NCBI GenBank assembly: GCA_030041215.1 | Contig: JASHOH010000159.1 | Span: forward strand, 1-64,000 | DNA: 64,000 bases | Source of the DNA: Candidatus Sulfotelmatobacter sp. | GTDB lineage: Bacteria; Acidobacteriota; Terriglobia; Terriglobales; Acidobacteriaceae | Direction: 5' to 3' | Shown here: one piece after another, positions 60,727-64,000 of the stretch | How the letters are laid out: each line of letters starts with the position of its first letter | How positions within the stretch are numbered: the first letter of the stretch is position 1 | Program-made: the position numbers and the translations under genes | Notes under the pieces: generated by a model | The model's input: the letters and a program-made list of their open reading frames with translations, nothing else | Told to the model about the DNA's origin: nothing | The model's database searches: none

Positions 60727-61551
60727 CTAGCGATACCGAAGCTGAAAATTCACGAGCACTTCCGTATCTACTTCCACCGGCTCCCCCAATAACAGATATG
60801 GCCGGTATCTCCATTGCTGCACCGCCCCGATCGCAGCCGGGGCGAGCTCCTTTGGCCCGGAAACCAATTTCAGATCCACAATCCGTCCCTCCTTGCTGAT
60901 CCGGGCATGCAGCACCACTGTGCCTTGAATCCCTGCGCTTTTTGCTTCGGGCGGGTAAACCGGTTGTACCCGATGTATTAGCAACCCCTGCGAAACTCCC
61001 TGGGAAACGCGCACTCGCTTGGCCGAGCCCGCGCTGGCGGCATCATCTGCTGTCGTTGCGGGCAGCGCAGCCGCATTATCCCCCTTTGGAGCTTTCTCGT
61101 CTTTGATCTTGTCCGAGAAGGCGAAATCGAAAGGAATTTTCGTAGACACCTTCACGGCTTTGCCATTCTTGATGAAAGACTTGAACTTCCACTTTTTCAC
61201 TGCTTCTGTGGCCGATTACGCCAGAATGGGATCGCCGCTGATCAGTTCCACGCTCTCCACGTCACCCATCTCAGAGACGATAATTTTGACCCAGACTTGA
61301 CCTTGCAACTTCTTCTTACTCGCTTCGAGCGGATAGAAGGGTTTGACAGTCTTGATTGGCTCCAGCGTGGTTGAGTCGGGGGGCGGCGCAGGAGCACTCT
61401 CGGAGGACGGAGTACGGTCAGGCTGCGCAGGTTGTGTGGATTGTGTCGTTGAGGTGTCTTGTGGCGCTGGGGCTGAGGCCGAAGGCGATCGTGCCAGGGC
61501 CGCACCGCAACCCAAAGCCGCAATAGCCGCAAACTTCCACGTCGCACGCAT
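60727..61551 (-). pseudogene. Two-TonB-domain protein gene split by one in-frame stop
   Basis: The minus-strand reading frame runs for 274 codons with a single TAA at 61216-61218. Upstream part (111 residues): signal peptide 1-20, Pro/Ser/Thr linker, then KPFYPLEASKKKLQGQVWVK and VESVELISGDPILA. After the TAA it continues without frame change as SATEAVKKWKFKSFIKNGKA, completing the first TonB-C fold, then a linker and a second TonB-C domain (RVQPVYPPEAKSAGIQGTVV, AAIGAVQQWRYRPYLLLGEP). CAA (Gln) at the stop position would restore one protein. Either a nonsense mutation, a sequencing error or readthrough. Confidence 0.75.
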
Positions 61552-61866
61552 GGCGGGGCAGAATTATATCGCAGAAGAAGCACAAAAGATGGGCTACAGG
61601 CAACGTAACTGCCCGCCGTGTTGCGCGTTATCCATGCGTAACACTACTCCGCGCGGAGAATCGGTTGAAGGCTCTGAGCTAATAAGCGGATGAGCGGCTT
61701 CTGATCGAAGCGGTGCAGCCGATCCGTTCGGGAACATCTGGTATGTGGCGACGCATGTGAGGGATGTGACTCCCCAGGATTCACAGAAACAGTTAACAGC
61801 CCACCCAACGAAAAACTGTTGGGTGGGCAACACAACGCGGTGTTCTCCAACTTTGCGGCTGACCGA
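61552..61866. other. Non-coding region between TonB-like and beta-propeller genes
   Basis: No gene seen. It holds the propeller gene's terminator hairpin (61799-61828) and presumably the promoter of the TonB-like gene. Confidence 0.4.
61799..61828 (-). terminator. Hairpin terminator of the beta-propeller gene
   Basis: GCCCACCCAAC and GTTGGGTGGGC form a perfect 11-bp stem with a 8-base A-rich loop, 38 bases past the stop codon; on the minus strand it is followed by TGTTAACTGTTTC. Confidence 0.6.
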
Positions 61867-63993
61867 CTAGTGAATTGTCCCCGCGACGAAGACGCCCATC
61901 GGATCGCTTCCCGCCGAATAGGGAGAAGTCGACAGTTGCGTAATTGCGCCGGTCGCAGCATCGATGCTGTAGCCGAGCAACTGGTCTCCATTGGAGAGAT
62001 ACAGAAAACTTCCTGACGGATCGGCCGAAATTCCGCGCGTGGCTGCACTCGCCGAGAATGGAGAGCCGGGAAGCGCCGTGAGTTCTCCGGTGTTGCTATT
62101 GATGGAGTACCCGTCAATCGTTGCATCATTATTGGTCATATAGACATATTTCCCGATTATGTCAGTGGTGACGGCCCAGGGAGCCGCACCTCCGGCAAGC
62201 GGTGTTCCGATGAGCGTCAATTTGCCACTGGTTGCGTTAATGCTGTAGGCCGTGATGCCGCCTGTGCCGAACGACTGTCCGTTGGCGGAGTACGCAAATC
62301 GTCCTGTGGGATCGACCGTCACCCATGAGGGCTCGCTGGTACCGGAAGGCGGGAGAAATGGCGAGCCGGCAACCGCGGTCAGTTTGCCTGTGCTCGTGTT
62401 GATCGAATAGACGCTGATTCCTGCAGTATCGGCACAACATGCTTCGGAAACCAATGCGAAGCGTCCGGTCGGATCGACCGTAACGTCATCCGGAGCGACA
62501 ATATCGGTGGTAAAAGGAGAGCCCTTGACCGCAGTCAGCGCCCCGGTCGTCTGGTTGATTTTGTAAGCATAGACTCCGTTCGTGTCGATGCACACTGCGA
62601 AAACAAATCGGCTGCTTGGATCGACCGCGACGGCATAAGGCGAATCACCGGCAGTGACGGTCCCTATTGAGGTGAGCGCGCCAGTAGAGCTGTCCACCGT
62701 GTATTCGCCGATGTTGCCGCTGCCATTTGCCGTGTACAGAAATTTTCCGTTAGGCGCCAGCGCCACTACGCGAGGACTTCCGCTGCCGAACGGAGAGCCG
62801 CTCACCGCGGTCAGATCGCCGGTTGTCGGATTCACCGCGAGCGTCGGTACGCCCCCTTCGAAGTCGGCAACGTAGGCGTAGCTCGGCGTGTAGGTAATAG
62901 CTGTCGTTCCTGCGCTGACGACCACCGCAACGGGAGATTTGCGGGCGCGCGTGGGTCCGGGGACGATCGCGGAAAGGGCGCCGGTGCTACTGTTTAGTGT
63001 GAACATCGACACGTCGTCGGCACTTTCGTTTCCGACGAACACGAACTGGCCGCTGGGATCAACCGTAACGGTCGCGGGCGCTTTGTCTGTACTTACCGGC
63101 GATCCAGAAACGGGCGTGAGAGCTCCGGTGCTCGAGTTGAGGGTGAATTCGGAAACGTTGTTCGAGCCCGAGTTCGTCACGTACACGAATTTCGACGATG
63201 GATCAACTGCTAGCGCTGACGGCTTCGTTTCGGCGGCGAATGGCGAGCCGGAAACGGCTGTGAGCGCTCCGGTGCTGGCGTTCAAGCTGAACGCGGAAAC
63301 GTTCTTCGAGCCGTTATTGGCCACATAAACGAACTTATCCGAAGCAGTCACGGCCAGTCCCATGGGAGTCGTGCCTGCCGCGAACGGCGAACCGGAGATG
63401 GCAGCCAATGCGCCGCTGCTGCTGATTGAAAATCCCGAGATATTGTCAGATCCGCTATTGGCGACATACAGAAATTTGCCGGACGGATCGACCGCCAGCG
63501 CAGCAGGACTGGTGCCCGCGGTGAACGGGGAACCGGAAACCGCAGTCAGGGCGCCAGTTGTAGTATCGATGCTGTAAGCCGAAACGTTTCCCGTGGTCTT
63601 ATTTGCCACGAACAGAAATGCTCCCGAAGGAGAAACCGCCGCCGCGCAAGCGCCAGTTTCGGCGGCAAATGGAGAACCCGTAACTTCAGTCAGCTTGCCG
63701 TTGGTCAAGTTCACTGCAAATGCCGAGACGTTGTGCGATCCGGCGTTGGCCACGTATAGGAAGGCCCCGCTGGGGGTAACCGCGACCGATGATGGCTTGG
63801 AACCGGCGAGCGCATATCCGTTATCGCGCAGAAATCCGGTGGTGGCGTTGACGGTATAGATCGAAACTGTGTTGTCGCTGGAGTTTGCCACGAAAGCGAA
63901 GCGGGGAGTGGCGACGGCGAAGGCTGGAACGCTGAGTAAAAGTAAAAACGTGCCGACAGAAAATTTCCTGAGAGTAAGCCAACGCATTTGCAT
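61867..63993 (-). CDS. Exported lactonase-like/YVTN beta-propeller protein
   Basis: A 708-residue protein with signal peptide (1-28, ending PAFAVA). The rest is about 14 repeats of 45-50 residues with the pattern VAVDPSGKFLYVANSGSDN, then ISGFSI, TGALTAVSGSPF, which is the blade signature of the 6-phosphogluconolactonase-like/YVTN propeller family. Fourteen blades suggest two seven-bladed propellers. Some repeats are nearly identical at the DNA level (e.g. the GGCGAGCC-GGAAACGGCGGT-like joints), hinting at recent duplication. Likely extracellular; ligand unknown. The gene starts 8 bases before the window end. Confidence 0.82.
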   Translation of the reverse strand: MQMRWLTLRKFSVGTFLLLLSVPAFAVATPRFAFVANSSDNTVSIYTVNATTGFLRDNGYALAGSKPSSVAVTPSGAFLYVANAGSHNVSAFAVNLTNGKLTEVTGSPFAAETGACAAAVSPSGAFLFVANKTTGNVSAYSIDTTTGALTAVSGSPFTAGTSPAALAVDPSGKFLYVANSGSDNISGFSISSSGALAAISGSPFAAGTTPMGLAVTASDKFVYVANNGSKNVSAFSLNASTGALTAVSGSPFAAETKPSALAVDPSSKFVYVTNSGSNNVSEFTLNSSTGALTPVSGSPVSTDKAPATVTVDPSGQFVFVGNESADDVSMFTLNSSTGALSAIVPGPTRARKSPVAVVVSAGTTAITYTPSYAYVADFEGGVPTLAVNPTTGDLTAVSGSPFGSGSPRVVALAPNGKFLYTANGSGNIGEYTVDSSTGALTSIGTVTAGDSPYAVAVDPSSRFVFAVCIDTNGVYAYKINQTTGALTAVKGSPFTTDIVAPDDVTVDPTGRFALVSEACCADTAGISVYSINTSTGKLTAVAGSPFLPPSGTSEPSWVTVDPTGRFAYSANGQSFGTGGITAYSINATSGKLTLIGTPLAGGAAPWAVTTDIIGKYVYMTNNDATIDGYSINSNTGELTALPGSPFSASAATRGISADPSGSFLYLSNGDQLLGYSIDAATGAITQLSTSPYSAGSDPMGVFVAGTIH

Positions 63994-64000
63994 GGGAACC

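Overview
The window looks like a chromosomal piece of an Acidobacteriota genome, most probably class Terriglobia. This is inferred from gene content: a VWFA-related acidobacterial protein, an Oar-like TonB-dependent receptor with an N-terminal carboxypeptidase-regulatory domain, many short secreted proteins of acidobacterial type, mid-50s GC by eye, and housekeeping genes on both strands in short operons. No phage, plasmid, CRISPR or rRNA genes were seen. One complete tRNA gene (Gln, TTG) is present.

Layout. 1-3.5 kb: a decayed mobile-element zone (internally deleted IS110 transposase, IS1380 scrap, 5' half of a tRNA-Val) around a secreted peptidase-MA-like protein. 3.5-18 kb: envelope and signalling genes (VWFA protein, REC-PilZ protein, folK, DinB-like protein, bactofilin, MurJ, an aminopropyltransferase-like membrane protein, TonB receptor, quinone oxidoreductase). 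18-25.7 kb: PIN-TRAM membrane protein, ispD-ispF, class I glutamine amidotransferase, a kinase fragment, a cupredoxin-like protein and ispE. 25.8-30.1 kb: tRNA-Gln, prs, rplY, pth, rpsF, rpsR, rplI. 31.3-37 kb: a compact cluster of a cyclic-2,3-diphosphoglycerate-synthetase-like GTPase, ornithine carbamoyltransferase, carbamate kinase, aspartate carbamoyltransferase and ornithine aminotransferase. 39.6-43.8 kb: an ECF sigma factor, a zinc anti-sigma factor carrying HEAT-like repeats, a DUF4097 repeat protein and a two-PDZ protein. 43.9-52.7 kb: a GAF-GGDEF diguanylate cyclase, small secreted proteins, a candidate free-standing small RNA at about 46.34-46.48 kb, rplU-rpmA-obgE and a hybrid histidine kinase ending in PilZ. 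52.9-64 kb: nadD-rsfS-methyltransferase-rlmH, cobO, accD-folC-plsC, a TonB-domain gene broken by one stop codon, and a long beta-propeller protein.

The most striking property is the repeat landscape. (1) Foldbacks built from iterated 7-14 base words fill the gaps of the housekeeping operons, and some reach into or abut coding starts (ispF, folC). (2) A roughly 100-bp GC-rich repeat occurs four times between genes. (3) Shorter hairpin families occur in pairs. (4) Palindromic words shared by several loci lie in frame inside three conserved enzymes (quinone oxidoreductase, glutamine amidotransferase, IspE) and at the break point of a kinase fragment. This behaviour resembles Rickettsia palindromic elements. 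Together with the small RNA candidate and the carbamoyl-phosphate cluster, these are the points most worth checking.
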